Positions 39,110 to 52,860 of a DNA stretch of 64,000 nt are shown in pieces. Location: the NCBI GenBank assembly GCA_029783825.1, contig JAREIK010014621.1:1-64000 (forward strand), read 5' to 3'. Position 1 is the stretch's first letter. The number at the start of each line of letters is the position of its first letter. The translations under genes were made by a program, and so were the position numbers. Below the pieces are notes generated by a model. That model saw only the letters and a list, made by a program, of their open reading frames with translations. It did no database searches and was not told the DNA's origin. The stretch is from Sapria himalayana (lineage: Eukaryota; Streptophyta; Magnoliopsida; Malpighiales; Rafflesiaceae).

Positions 39110-39458
39110 ATAGTGAAAATAATTTTGGAATGAAAATAGCTGGGGAATTTTCATTACTAATAGAGCTAGGGAAATTCCTTGATAATTTAACTAGGGAATT
39201 TCCCTTGCTAATTTAGATAATAAAAATTATGAACCTTCAAATTAAGGTCAAAATTAGCTAGGAAAATTATATATAGCTAGGAAATTTTTCGTCGCTAATA
39301 ATTTTTAGCTAGGGACTCTTTCCCACATTAATTTTTAGCGACAAGCTTTTTAGCTAGGGAAAGGATGCATCGCTAATCCATAGGTATATCTAGTTTAGTG
39401 ATGGAAAAACCCATTTAGCTAGGGAATTTTCGATAGCTATTTGGATTTTTTTATAGTG
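39110..39458. repeat. Right subterminal repeats and TIR of element B
   Basis: TTAGCTAGGGAATTTTC and GTCGCTAATAATTTTTAGC words ending TTTATAGTG at 39,458. Confidence 0.88.
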
Positions 39459-40590
39459 TATCTATCTATTTGTCAATATATCTATTTGTCTATATGTCAA
39501 TATGACTATATATCTACCTATCTATGTATCTATCTGTCTATCTATCTATCTATCTATGAATCTATTTATCTGTATATTTGTCTACTTGTTTATAAGTCTA
39601 TCTATCTATCAATCTATCTATTAATATTTCTATCTATCTATATATCCTTCTGTCTATATGTATATATGTCTGTCAATATGTCTATATATCTATCTATCTA
39701 TCTATGTATCTTTTGTATATCTATATATCTATCTATATGTTTATTGTCTATATCCCTATCTATCTATATATCTCACTATAAATCTATATGTCTGTATGTC
39801 TAATTATCTATCTATCAAACTATCTATCTATCTATTTATGTATTTATTTGTCAATCTACATATCTATCTATATGTATATATTTTCATCTATCTATCTGTT
39901 TAACTATCTATCTGCTATCTACACATCTACCTATCTTTCTATATGTCTATCTATCTAATAATATATATCTATCTATCTTTCTCTCAATTTGTCAATCTGA
40001 TATCTATCTATTTGTCTATCAATGTTTATATCTATCTATATATTTGTCTATCTATCTATATGTATATGCTTATCACTCAATAAATCTGTCTCTCTGTCTA
40101 TCTGTCAATTTATCTATATATCTAACTAACTAACTATCTGTCTAACTATCTATGTATCTCTCTATAACTCTCTATCTATCTATATTTTTGTATATTTATC
40201 TAATGTTAATCATCCTTTTTTCTGTCTATCTATCTAACTATATATAATATATATATACATATATAATATATGAATATATGTCTATCTATCTATCTATCAG
40301 TTTATCTGTCTATCTACTAATCTGTATCTACTTATCTGTCTTTCTATCTACTTGTATATCGATCTATCTATCTATTTGTCTATTGTCTATGTGTCTATCT
40401 ATCTATCTGTATATCTGTCTATCTGTCTATCTATCTGTCTGTATTCTGTCTATCTTATCAATCTGTATATCTATCTATTTGTCCATGAGACTTTATGTCT
40501 ATTTGTCTATCTTTTATCTCTATATCTATTTATTTGTCTCTATATCTATCTATATGATATCTGTCTATCTTTAAATCTAACTAACTATAT
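39459..40590. repeat. TCTA/GATA microsatellite array
   Basis: Resumes directly after element B. TGTC-rich units (CTGTCTATCTGTCTATC) are common. All long frames are repeat artefacts. Confidence 0.96.
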
Positions 40591-41344
40591 AACCTATATT
40601 TAAATGTATTTTATTTATTTTATTTATACATATAGATAGATATAACCTATAGTTATATAGATAGATATACATGGATACATACTAGATTTTATTATTTTAT
40701 TCATTTTATTCATTTTATTATTTTATTCATTTTATTCATTTTATTCATTTATTCATTTTATTCATTTATTCATTTTTATTCATTTTATTCATTTTATGCA
40801 TTTTATTCATTTTATGCATTTTATTCATTTTATGAATTTATTCATTTTATGCATTTTATGTATTTTATGTTTTTATGTTTTAAGTATTTTATGTATTTTA
40901 TCGATTTTATGTATTTTATCAATTTTATGTATTTATGATATTATGTATTTTAGTAATTATGTATTTTATGTATTTTATGTATTTTATGTATTTTATGTAT
41001 TTTATGTATTTTATGTATTTTATGTATTTATGTATTTTATGTATTTTATCGATTTTATGTATTTTATGCATTTTATCGATTTATGTATTTTATGTATTTA
41101 TAGATTTAGTATTTTATGTATTTTATGAATTTATCAATTTTATGTATTTATCGATTTTATCGATTTATGTATTTTATCGATTTTATCGATTTTATCGATT
41201 TCTCGATTTTCTTGGTTTTCTCGGTTTTCCTAGTTTTCCCAGTTTTCCCGGTTTCCAAATTTTCACGATTTCCTAATTTTCCCGATTTCTCGATTTTCTC
41301 GATTTTATCTATTTTATCTATTTATTTTATTTTGATCAATCATT
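40591..41344. repeat. (TTTTATNNA)n array with drifting unit
   Basis: Roughly 10-bp units that change along the array: TTTTATTCAT (40,690-40,800), TTTTATGCAT/TTTTATGTAT (40,800-41,060), TTTTATCGAT (41,150-41,200), then TTTTCTCGGTTTTCCCGG (41,200-41,320), and back to TTTTATCTAT. The homologous copy at 52,865-53,121 is TAAA/TAAAA rich instead. Confidence 0.9.
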
Positions 41345-42392
41345 ACTCATTTTAGAATATTTTGTGTAGATATCAAGTCTAGATAGCTAAGTATGTACAC
41401 TATTTATGGATAAAATATACATGCATATTGATGTATATTAATTTTTTAGATATAAGTCGCATACCTACTATAGATACTGTTTATATTAGTTTTTTGTATA
41501 TGGTCACCATCAAAATCCACACAATGATAACGCATTATATCACAAATGCATAAAGCATGTATACAATAAGTTTATATACGAAATCCAAGTTTACCATGAT
41601 GATTAAAAAGAAATTCAAACAAAAAAAAAGAATAAAACACTTACTTTTCGATTAAGCAATCCATGATAATCAATAAAAAATAAATGTATAAACATCCCTT
41701 CAAATCAATAACAAATTACAACTTAAACCTCGAATTAATTTAGTTGAATTGGTGTCGAGGGATAGATTTCAGAATGTGGAGGAATCTAGTTATGTTAGAG
41801 ACGAGAGAGAAATGTATATTTTAGTAAAAATTTATATTTTTAATATTTAAAAATTAAATAAACAATATATATTAATACAAAAATATCATTAATTTATTTA
41901 TTATCAAAATTTTTTTAACAAAATTAATGTGCGTGTAGCAAGGTACAAATGAAAAAAATACCTTACAATTTTTTTTATATATTAATTAAAATAATAAATA
42001 TATAAACAATAAAAAAATCAATTTTTGTCTTAAAAATATCAAATACGTACAGAATTAACAAACTTCATATAAGAAAGATATAAATGAAAAGATGATTTGC
42101 CTTCTAGCCCTCGCCTAAAAGTTATAAAATACTCTAATGTTAAAATTTATATAAAAACTTATATTTTATGGTTATAAATTTTTAAGAATTCATATTAATT
42201 TTACAAAGATAATATGAAATAATTTTAAACGCAAAAATTTTATATTATTTGATAACATTAATAATTTTAAATTTCAAAAAAATACAAAAAGTGAGAAAAT
42301 AGTTAAAAAAGTAATATTTATTATTTTAATAAAAACTTAATGTTAAAAGCTAATTGTAAAAATATTATTAAATTATTTAATTTTTATAAATT
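41345..42392 (-). mobile_element. CACTA element fragment, inverted copy of ~51,690-52,870
   Basis: The ATGCTT/ATACAC series at 41,360-41,600, the leader-exon counterpart at about 41,643-41,680 (ACTTACTTTTCGATTAAGCA, i.e. donor GTAAGT on the minus strand), the GTGTCGAGGGATAG patch (41,755) and the AT-rich tail to 42,392 all match the plus-strand copy inverted. Both ends abut microsatellite. No terminal repeat is present, so it is a truncated arm. Confidence 0.75.
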
Positions 42393-45300
42393 GTCTATCT
42401 ATCTGTCAAATTATAGTTTATCTATATGTCTACCTATATATATTTTCAATGTATTTGTCTAGAAATCTATCTATCAATCTATCTATTTGTCTATCTTTAA
42501 TCAATCTATTATTTATATATCTATCTTTCTATTTGTTTATTTGTTTTCTTGTTGTTCGCTATCTTGCTTTCTATCTACCTGATAGTCTAGCAGCCTAATT
42601 GTGTATATATGTCTATCTGTATATTTGTCTATCTTTCTTTCTGTTTGTCTGTCTATATAATCTATTTGTCTATCTATATGTCTCTCTAAATATCAATCTA
42701 TCTTTCTATCTATATGTCTAATTATATGTCTGTCTATCTATCTATTGTCTATCTATATATCTATATATCTATCTATTTGTTTGTCTATCAATTTGTCTAT
42801 CTATCAATTTGTCTATCTATATTTTATTATCTATATATCTATCTAGTTGTTTATCTATATGTTTGTATATCTCTCTATCTAACTATCTATCTGTCTATCT
42901 AGCTAGCTATTTATCTATCTATCTATCTATTGTTTCTCTATTTGTCTACCTATCTATCTATTTTTATCTAATTATATATTTCTATCTATTTGTCAATTAT
43001 ATGTCTATCTATCTCTGTTTCATTATCTATATATCTTACTCTTCTATCTATCTCTTTGTCAATCCATATGTATATCATTTTTTTTATATATGTGCCTATC
43101 AATTTGTCTATTTGTGAATCAATGTATCAATAAATTTCTGAAGCTTACTATTTAATAATCTGTATATCTATCTGTCCATCTATCTAGCTATCAATGTATC
43201 TATCTATCTATCTATTATCTATGTATATATATATCTTCGATATATCTGTCTAACTATCTAGCAATCTATGTGTATATAAATAAGCCTATCTACCTATCTA
43301 TCTATCTAATTATCAACTCTCTATCTATTTGTATATCAATCTGTCTATCAATCTTACTATCAATTTGTCTATAAATCTAACCTATCAATCTATCTATCAA
43401 CCTGTCTATCTATCTATCTATCTTTTTGTCCATCTATCTGTGTATTAATCGATATATCTTTCTATTATCTATTTCTCTTTCTATCAGTTATCTATTTATC
43501 TAGATGTTTTTCTATCTATCTGTCTACCAATTGGCTATCTATCTATCAATCTATCTATCAATCTATCTATCAATATATCTATCAATCTGTCTATCAATCT
43601 ATCTTCAATCTATCAAACAATCCATCTATTAATCTGTCTATCAATCTATTTTGAAAATATCATCAATATGTTATTAATCTATCTACTATCTATATATCAA
43701 TTTATTTATCACTATATCTATCAATCTTTCTATCATTCTATCTATCAATAAATCTATCGTCTGTCTGTCTATCGATATAAATATCTATCTATCTATTAGT
43801 CAATTATGTTATATTAATATATCTTTCTGTCTGTCTGTCTATTTGTCTATCTATTAATCTATCTATCTAAATGACTATCTATCTATTTATCATTCTGATC
43901 TATCTATCTATCTATCTATATATCAATATTACTATTAATATGTCAATTCAATTTGTCTATCAATCTCTTTATCAATCTGTCTAAAATCTTCTATCAATCT
44001 ATTCTATGAATTTGTCTATTAATTTATCTATCAAACTATCTATCTTTCTATCTAACTAACTATCTATCTATCTATATTTCTATCTATCTATATTTCTATC
44101 TATCTATCTCTCTATCTCTTTATCTATATGTCTATCTATCTGTCTATTGATATGTCTATCCATCCATCTATCTATTTATCTCTCTATCTCTTTATCTATA
44201 GTCTATCATATGTCTATTGATATGTCTATCTATCCATCCATCTATCGTTATTGATATGTCATCTATCCATCCATCCATCTATCTATCTATCTATCTATAA
44301 GTGTATTTATTTTTTATCAATTTGTCTACCAATTATCTATCTAGCTGTATATTAAAAAGTTATCAAAATGTTTTTTTTTGCTATCTATTCTATATCATTT
44401 ATCTATCAATCTCTCTATCAATCAATCTATCATCTATCTAGCAATCATCTATCAATCTTATCAATTTGTTTCTGAATCTATATATCAATATTTCTATAAA
44501 TCTATTTATCAATATGTATTTCATTCATTCTATCAATTTATTTATCAATATATCTATCAATCAATTATTAAATAGTCAACCTATCTATCTATTTATCTTC
44601 TCTATCTTTCTATCTTCCATCTTTATATCTATCTATTATTTATATAAATTTATTATCTATTTTTCTATATCTATCTAACTATTTGTACATCTATCTATGT
44701 TTCTATCTATCACTCTGTCTATCTTTCTATCTATCTATCTATATGTATGTATGTCTATCAATCGATATATTTAATTTATCTAGCATCTATCTATTTTTTC
44801 TTATATCTGTTAACTATCATTCTATCTATATATGTATTTATCTATCTATCTGTATGTCTATCAATCTATCTATTTTTCTATCATATGTCTATCAATTTTT
44901 CTATCAATCTATATATCTATATCTCTTATTATCTATTAATATATGTTATCTATGTATCTAATTTTTTATCAATATTTTCGTCAGTCTCTATCTATCTTTC
45001 TAACTATTTGTCTATCTTTGTGTCTATCTATCTATTAATCTATATGTTTGTCTATATATCTATCTGTTTGTAACATAGTCTATCTATCTTTCTATAGTAT
45101 ATCCGTCTGATTGACTATTTGTCTATATGACTATTTATTTGTATGCATGACTATTTGTTTGTCTATCTATCTATTTATATGTCTATCAAACTGCTATCTA
45201 TTAGTCTATCTATCTATTTATCTGTCTAAATATCTATCTATCTATTCTTTCTATCTATCTGTCTATCTATCTAACTATCTAACTATTTGTTTGTTTTTCT

Positions 45301-48300
45301 ATATGTCTATTTATTTGTCAATGTATTTGTCTGTTATCTCTCTATCAATCTATTAATTTTTTTATCTACCTATCTATTTATGTGTTTATCTATCTATATA
45401 TTTAAATGTAAATCTATATACTTATCTATTTGTCTATCTATCTGTGTGTCTGTCTATCTATCTATCTATTTATCAATCAATCTATCTGTCTATTTTTTGT
45501 CTATATATCTATCCATCTATATGTCAATCTATTTATCTATTTGACTATCTATATGCCTTTCAATCTGTATATCTATCTGTCTTTATATCTGCCTAATATT
45601 CTATCTATCTTTGTGGCTATCTTTATGTCTATCTATGTGTTTATCGGTCTATATATCTATATGTTTATCTATATATCTATTTACATATCTATCTATTTAT
45701 CATTCTATTTATCAATCTTTATATTAATCTGTCTATGAATCTGTCTATAAATCAATTTTATCAATTTGTCTATGAATCCATCTATCAATCTATGAATATA
45801 CCAATCTATCTATTTATCTATCTATCTATCTATGGATATGTTTATCTATATGTCTATTAATCTATCTATCTATCTATTTTTTTTATCAATCTATCTATTA
45901 ATTTGTCTATCAATATGTCTAGTAATCTATCTATCAATCTATCTATCAATCCATCAATCAATCGATCAATAAACATGTCTATTAATATGTCTATAAATTT
46001 ATCTATCAATATGTTTATAAATCTATATATCAATATGTCTATCATTTAATTAATCTATCTATCTATTAATCTATCTATCTATCTATCAAATTGAACATTT
46101 ATAAATCTTTCAATAAGTATATGAATCTATTTTAGTTTATCAATCTCAATCTATCAATCAATTTATCTATAAATCTATTTATCTATTTTCTATTCGTCTC
46201 TCTATCTATCTATCTATTTACTATCTACATATTTGTTTATCTATTTGTATAATATATATATATATCTATTTATCGTAATGTCTATCTATCGATCTTTCTG
46301 TCTATCTCTCTATCTATCAATTTATTTTTCTATCTATTTGTCTATCTATCTATATATATATCTATCTTTCTATATATCATTCTAATTGTTTATAAATCTA
46401 TCTATCAATCTATTTATCAATATGACTATCAGTCTATATTTCAATCTATCAATAAATCTATCTATCATTGTGTCTATCAATAAATCTATATATCTATTTG
46501 TCTATGTATCTATCTATTTATCTAACAATCTATCTATTTATCTATTTGTTTATCTATATGTCTATCTATCTATCAATATTTCTATCAAAGTATATATTTA
46601 TATGTCTATATCTATTAATCTATATATTTATTAAGCTATCATTAATCTATCTATCAATCTGACTATATCTCAATCTATTTATTTGTATATCTGTCTGTCT
46701 ATCAATCAATCTATCAATCTATCAATCATTTTGTCTATAAATCTATATACCAATCTATCTATCCTTCTCCCTATCAATCTGTCTTTTTATTTGTCTATTT
46801 ATCTGTATATCTATTTGTCTAACTATATGTCTATCTATCTGTTTATCTATCTGACTTCTATCTATCTATCTATCTATCAATATCGATTTATTTATCTATC
46901 CACCATTCTATATTTCTATCTATCTACATGTCTATCTATCTATCTATCTTAATATCATGGTATCTGTCTATCTATCTATCTATTTATCTTTATGTGTCTA
47001 TCTGTATATGTATCTCTCTATCTATTAGTTTATTAATCTACTTATCTATTTGTCTATCTATCTAGCTCTATGTTTGTTTATCTATTTATCTATCAATCCA
47101 TTAATCTATCTATCTAACTATCCATCTGTTCATTTGTCTGTTTATTCGTCTATCTAAGTATCTATCTATCATTCTATTTGTTTGTTTGCATGTGTCTCTT
47201 TCTATCTATCTATCTACATGTATATCTATTTGATTAAATATCTATCTATCTATCTATATGTCTGTCTGTCTTATAGATATAGTATATATATATATTTGTC
47301 TATCATCCATCTATCTGTCGATCTATCTATCTATTTATCAGTCTGTTTATCTATATATCTATTTGTTTCTCTATCTATCTAACTATGTGTCTTCCTGTCT
47401 CTCTAATTATCTGCCTACATTATTGTCTATTTGTCTGTCTGTGTGTCAGTATGCATGTCTTCAAACAATTTATTTATCTATATGTATATAAATATGTGTA
47501 TCTATCTGTATGTCTGTCTATCTATCTATCTATTTATATGGCTTTCTATCTATATATCTGGCTATCTTTCTAATTATATATCTATCTATTTATCTTTCTA
47601 TCTAACTATCTATATATCTCTCTAGCCATCTTTTTATCTATATCCTTTATCTATATATCTATTTATATATCTACTTTTTGTCTATTTATCTATCTATCTA
47701 TCTATTTCTCTAATAATCTATCGATCTATATGTCTATCTATATGTTTATCTATCATTCTATCTATAAATCAATTATCCTTCTATCTATCTTTCTATCTAT
47801 ATATCAATCTTTTTATCTGTATGTTTGTCTATCTATCTTTTTATCTACCTATCTATATATCTATTTCTCTAATAATCTATCGATCTATCTGTCTATCTAC
47901 GTGTCTATATATCATTCTTTCGATCAATCTATCTATCTATCTATTTGTCTATCTATATGTCTATCAATCTATATAACAATTTGCCTATCAGTTAGTCTAT
48001 CTATTAGTCTATTAATCTGTCAATTAATCTATCTATCAACTATCTATCTATCAATCTAACTATCTATTTGTTTATCTAAATGTCTTTCTATCTATGTATC
48101 TATTTGTCTATTAGTTTGTCTATCTTTTTGTCTGCTTGCGTGCCTACCTGCCTACTTATCTACCTGCCTGAAGTCTAAAAATCTCTCCATCTGTCTATCT
48201 ATCTGTGTATCTATCTATCTATATATTTGTCTATCTAGTTGTATATCTATATGTCTATTTTTCTATGTGTCCATCTATTTGCCTATCTATTTGTTTGTCT

Positions 48301-49145
48301 ATCTATCTATTTTTCTACCCTACCTGATTGACTTTCTACCTCCCTGCCTCTCTATCTATCTTTCTATTTGTGTGTCTATTTATCTGTCTGTCTATATATT
48401 TGTTTGTTTGTTTGTCTTTTTATCTATCTAATTATCTAATTATCTATTTGACTGTCTATATGTTTGTCTATTTTAATATCTATCTGTCTATCTATCTATC
48501 TATCTGTCTGTCTATCAATCTTTATATCTATTTATCTATCTTTCTCTCTTTCTTTCAATCTATATGTCTATTTATCTATCTATATATTTGTCTATCTATC
48601 TCTTAATCTATCTATTTTTCTATCTTCTTATATATTTCTATATCTATCTGGCTATCTATTTGTCAAATATTTGTCCTATCAATCTGTCTCTCTATCTATC
48701 TATCTTTTTGTTGGTCAATCTATTTGTTTGTTTGTGTGTTTATCTATCTGTTTGTTTATTTGTCTACCTGCCTCCCTGACTATCTACCTGACTGACTATC
48801 TTTCTGTTTTTTGTGTTTGTCTTAATGTCATCTATCTATTTATTTGTCTATTTTTTTATCTATTTGTGGTGTCCATCAATCAGTGTGTCCTTTCTATTGT
48901 GTGTCTATTGGCCTGTCTATCTCTCTGTCTATATATCTATCCATATTTTTCTATTATCTGTCTATCTATTTGTCAATCTTATTTCTATCTATCCCAGTAT
49001 CTATCTATTTATATATCTATCTATATATCTGTATATCTATCTATCGGTTTATCTATCTATCTATCTGTCTCTATTATCTATATTCTATCTTTTTATCTTT
49101 TTGTCTATTTAATCTATCTATTTATATATCGATCTATTTATATTT
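42393..49145. repeat. TCTA/GATA microsatellite array, 6.75 kb
   Basis: The largest surviving block. Sub-domains with different dominant variants: ATCAATCTATCT (43,330-44,600, 45,700-46,700), TGTCTATC, and TGCCTGCCTAC-type units at 48,120-48,180 and 48,760-48,800. Frames up to 227 codons are artefacts. Confidence 0.97.
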
Positions 49146-50088
49146 AATTGATAGTGATTATTCCTATAATGTGATTTTTCACAAACTATATGAGTTTAGC
49201 TATGAATATTTCTCTAGCTATTTGGGACGAAGATAATTTTCATTACTATCGTTAATGATTTAAATTTTTTTATATATTATTTGTTTTAATATTTTGTGTA
49301 ATTTTTTATATTAAATATATGCCATGGTCTATGAATGAGTAAACCTGGAAAGACACATTTTTCCTATATAATTATAAAAATAAGATATTATAAATAAATA
49401 ATTTCAAAAATATTTAAAATACAAATAAAAATTTATATTAATAAAGACATAAATATTTGTATGATTATAAAATTTTTAAAAAATCATACAAAATATTTTT
49501 CCAAAAAATTTAATTATGTTATTTAAATATTTGTATTAAATAAACATTAATAATTAATTATATATTAATCATTTTAAAGATATTTTAATTAATAAATGAA
49601 CATACATAAAAATTAATACTAATAAAAAACTAAAATATTTAATTGTATGATTAAATAAAAAAAGTATAAAAATACCTGAATTAATGAATAAACAAGTAAA
49701 TATTTATATTATTTAAAATAAAAATAAAATTTTATGATCATATGAATCTTTTAAAAAAATATTTACTAAATGATTTAAAAATTTTTGAATTATAAAAAAA
49801 AAATTTAAATTTCATAAAATTTAAAAGAAAATAACCTTATATTTAAAGATAAATACATAGATGTTTAAACTACATCAAAATAATTTTGATGATTTGAAAA
49901 TAAATATGTTAGTGTAGTTATTAAAAGAATACTTCAAGTTTTTTTAGGATTTCAAAAGAGTTATTTAAAATTTTACTAATAAAATTGTTTTGTCCTAAAA
50001 ACACTTAAAAATTATTTTTAGCACTATAAACACTTTTGAAAATTACTACCAAATTGACCCTAAGTTGATTTGAATTAAAGCTTTATTT
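49146..50088. mobile_element. Truncated CACTA-family arm (direct repeat of ~51,100-51,690)
   Basis: A short TAGCTA-rich patch (49,190-49,230) is followed by GCCATGGTCTATGAATGAG and AT-rich DNA through about 49,890 that parallels 51,130-51,690 (TTATGGTATTAGTCTATAG) in the same orientation. No gene. It ends where a new element starts at 50,089. Confidence 0.6.
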
Positions 50089-51060
50089 CACTACAAGAAA
50101 ATATCAATTTAGTTATGAAAAATTAGCTAGGGATCAATCCATAGATAATTTGCAAGGAAGTAACAAGAGAATAGCTTGGAATTGATGACTTTTTAATGAA
50201 AAAGAAGCAACAGATTAGTGACGAATTAGCGAGTGATTAGCAATGAAAAATTTTCGGAACTTCCATTCATGAAAAATATGGATTTTAGCGATGGATTAGC
50301 AACGAAAATTTTTGTAACTTCCATTCAAGAAAAGCAGGGATTTAGCAATAGATTTAGTGACTAATTAGCAACGGATTTTTTTTATCTAATTTTTAGCGAT
50401 GGATTTAGCAACGGAATTCCCTTGCTAATAAAATCATTCATTTAGCGATAGATTTAGTGATGGATTTTTCCTTGCTTATAAAATCTTTGATTTAGTGACG
50501 AATTTTTCCCCTCTAATAAAATTCATGATTTAGCGACAGATTTAGTAACGGATTTTCCCTTGCTAATAATATCCATTATTTAGCAACAGATTTAGCGACT
50601 GACTTTCCTTTGCTAATAAAAATCCTTGATTTACCGACGGATTAGTGACGAATTTAGTGATAAATTTTCTCTTACTAATAAAATTAGTAATTTAGCTACG
50701 GAATTAGCAACGAATTTTTACTAGCTAATAAAATCCATATTTTAGCTAAGGATTTAGCGATGGATTTTTCCTAGCTAATAAAATTCCGTATTTAGCTACG
50801 GATTTAGTGAGCGAATATCCCTAGCTAATAAATCCATAAATTAGTGACGAATTTAGCGATGAAATTTTCGTAAAAAATAAAATCCTTAATTTTGAGACAG
50901 ATTTAGGGACGGAATTTTCCTAGCTTATAAAATTTTAATTTAGCGACAGATTTAGCGATTGAGTTTCTCGAGCTAATAAAATCCGTAAATAGCGATGAAT
51001 TTTCCCTAACTTATTAAATCCTTAATTTAGCTACAGATTTAGCGACGATATTCTCTGGCC
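50089..51060. repeat. Left TIR and minisatellite-like subterminal array of element D
   Basis: About a dozen imperfect units of some 55-60 bp, each containing TTTAGCGACGGATTTAGCGA and a CCTTGCTAATAAAATCC-like segment, from 50,330 to 51,040. The first 240 bp are less regular. Confidence 0.88.
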
Positions 51061-52300
51061 AATATTAATTATATAATTATTTTTATTTATTATTTTTTTA
51101 ATATTTTATTTAATTTTGTTTATTAAATTTATGGTATTAGTCTATAGATGAGCAATCCTTTAAACACACATTCTTTTCGTAAAATCTAAAAATAATAATA
51201 TTATAAATAATTAATTTAAAATATATAAAAAATACAAAAAAATATATTAATAAGATCTAAAATAACTATTTTTATGATGTATTAATTTTTAAAAAAGTAT
51301 ACAAAAAAAATTTTTAAAATTTTTAATTAAGAAACTAACTATTTTAAATTAAAGTAACATTAAATAATTAATTCAATAAGTATAATAATTTTTTCGATAA
51401 ATTAAAAATTAAATTAACATGCATTAAAATTTCTACTAATTTAAATGTAAATTAATTCATTGAATGATAAAATAGAAAATATTTTCAAAAATATCTGAAT
51501 TGACAAATAAACAAGTAAGTATTAATATTATTATATGTATTAAAAAAATTTTATGATTATAGAAAACTTTTAAAAAATTAAATAATACAAATCTTAAAAA
51601 TCTTGAAATATAATAAAAATATAATTTTTTTCAATAAAGTTAAAAAAATAAAATAATAATTATAAATAAATATATAGATGTTTAATCCTACTAAAATTTA
51701 TAAAAATTAAACAATTGAGTAATATTTTTACAATTAACTTTTAACATAAAATTTTAATAAAATAATAAATAATATTTTTTTAATTATCTTCTCACTTTAA
51801 GTAATTTTTTGAATTTTAAAAATTATTAATTATATCAAATAATATGAAATTTTGTGCATTTAAAATTATTTCATATTATCTTCATAAAAATTAATATGAA
51901 TTCTTAAAATTTATAAACATAAAATATAAATTTTTATAGATTTTCTAACATTAATTGTATTTTGTAACTTTTAGGCGAGTGGCTAGAAGACAAATCATCT
52001 TTTTATTTATATATTATTATATGAAGTTGGTTAATTTCATACGTATTTAATATTTTTTTAAGGCAAAACATATTTTTTTATTGTTTATATATTTATTGTT
52101 TAATTAATATTATAATAAAAAATTGAAAGGTATTTATTTGTTATTTGTACCTTGATACATGCACATTAATTTTGTAAAAAATATTTTGTTAGTAAATAAA
52201 ATTAATGAGTGTTTTTGATTATATATATATATATATATTGTATATTTAATGTTTTAATAATTAAAAATAAAAATATTATTCTAAAATATACATTCTCTCT
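51061..52300. other. AT-rich arm of element D, no gene seen
   Basis: Extremely AT-rich. Recognisable in inverted copies at 3,860-5,100 and 41,820-42,390 and as a direct copy at 49,310-49,890. Carries GAGTGGCTAGAAGACAAATC (51,975) before the leader exon. Confidence 0.7.
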
Positions 52301-52454
52301 CTCGACTTGACGCATCTCTAATAGTAACAAAGCCGAATTCCTCATCATTCCGTCATTATCTCTTGATGCCGATTCAACTAAAATTAATTCGAGGTTTAAG
52401 TTTTAATTTATCTTTGATTTGAAGTATGTTCATCGATTATCTTGGATTGCTTAA
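52300..52454 (+). promoter_or_regulatory. Element-borne leader exon with splice donor
   Basis: A CTCTCTCTCGACTTGACG patch at 52,293 leads into more complex DNA with an ATG at 52,426 (MFIDYLGLLNRR) and a GTAAGC donor at 52,453. The minus-strand copy at 41,643-41,680 has GTAAGT at the same point, so the donor is conserved. Likely a 5' exon transcribed from the element arm inward; transcription itself is not shown. Confidence 0.5.
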
Positions 52455-52639
52455 TCGAAGAGTAAGCATTTTTATTTTTTTTATTTTTTTGTTTTCTAGT
52501 TTCTTCTTTAATCACCATACGGTATGCTTGGATTTCGTATATAAACCTATTCATATAAATGCTTCATGCATTTGTGATATAATACATTGTCACTGTGTGG
52601 TTCTGATGGTAATCATTTACAAAAACAATATATAAACAA

Positions 52640-52840
52640 TATATATACTTAGGTTTTCCGATTTTATATCTACAAAAATAGTATACATCAATATGCATGT
52701 GTATTTTATACATAACTAGTATACATACTTAGGTATGCCGACTTAATATTTACAACAATAGTATACATCAATATTCATGTATTTTGTACATAACTAGTAT
52801 ACATACTTAGGTATGCCGACTTGATATCTACAAAAAATAT
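52640..52840. repeat. Three copies of a ~79-bp tandem repeat
   Basis: ATATACTTAGG(T)TTTCCG at 52,641, ATACATACTTAGGTATGCCG at 52,721 and again at 52,799; spacings 80 and 78. A decayed inverted counterpart sits at 41,370-41,510. Confidence 0.85.
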
Positions 52841-52860
52841 TTAAAAATAAGTAATGATTA

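Larger units (their letters stand above)
23374..39458 (-). mobile_element. CACTA element B, about 16.1 kb, near-complete outline, genes on minus strand
   Basis: The left end is CAATACAAGAAAAATC (23,374), one base off CACTACAAG. The right end is TTTTTTTATAGTG (ends 39,458), inverse CACTATAAAAAAA. Both are flanked by TAT (23,371-23,373 and 39,459-39,461) and TCTA array continues outside; because the array is simple, the 3-bp match is weaker evidence than usual. Both arms carry TAGCTAGGGA motifs. Inside, from right to left: conserved block, palindromic cluster, 1.7-kb nested inverted repeat, AT-rich tandem repeat, GA tract, TNP2 pseudogene, tnpA pseudogene, and three tandem units each with a GC-rich trinucleotide cluster. 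Confidence 0.85.

Noticed and set aside
40796..41355. Frames rich in Phe, Ile, Leu, Cys and Met over the decamer array
   Set aside because: Generated by the TTTTATGTAT repeat; no gene features.
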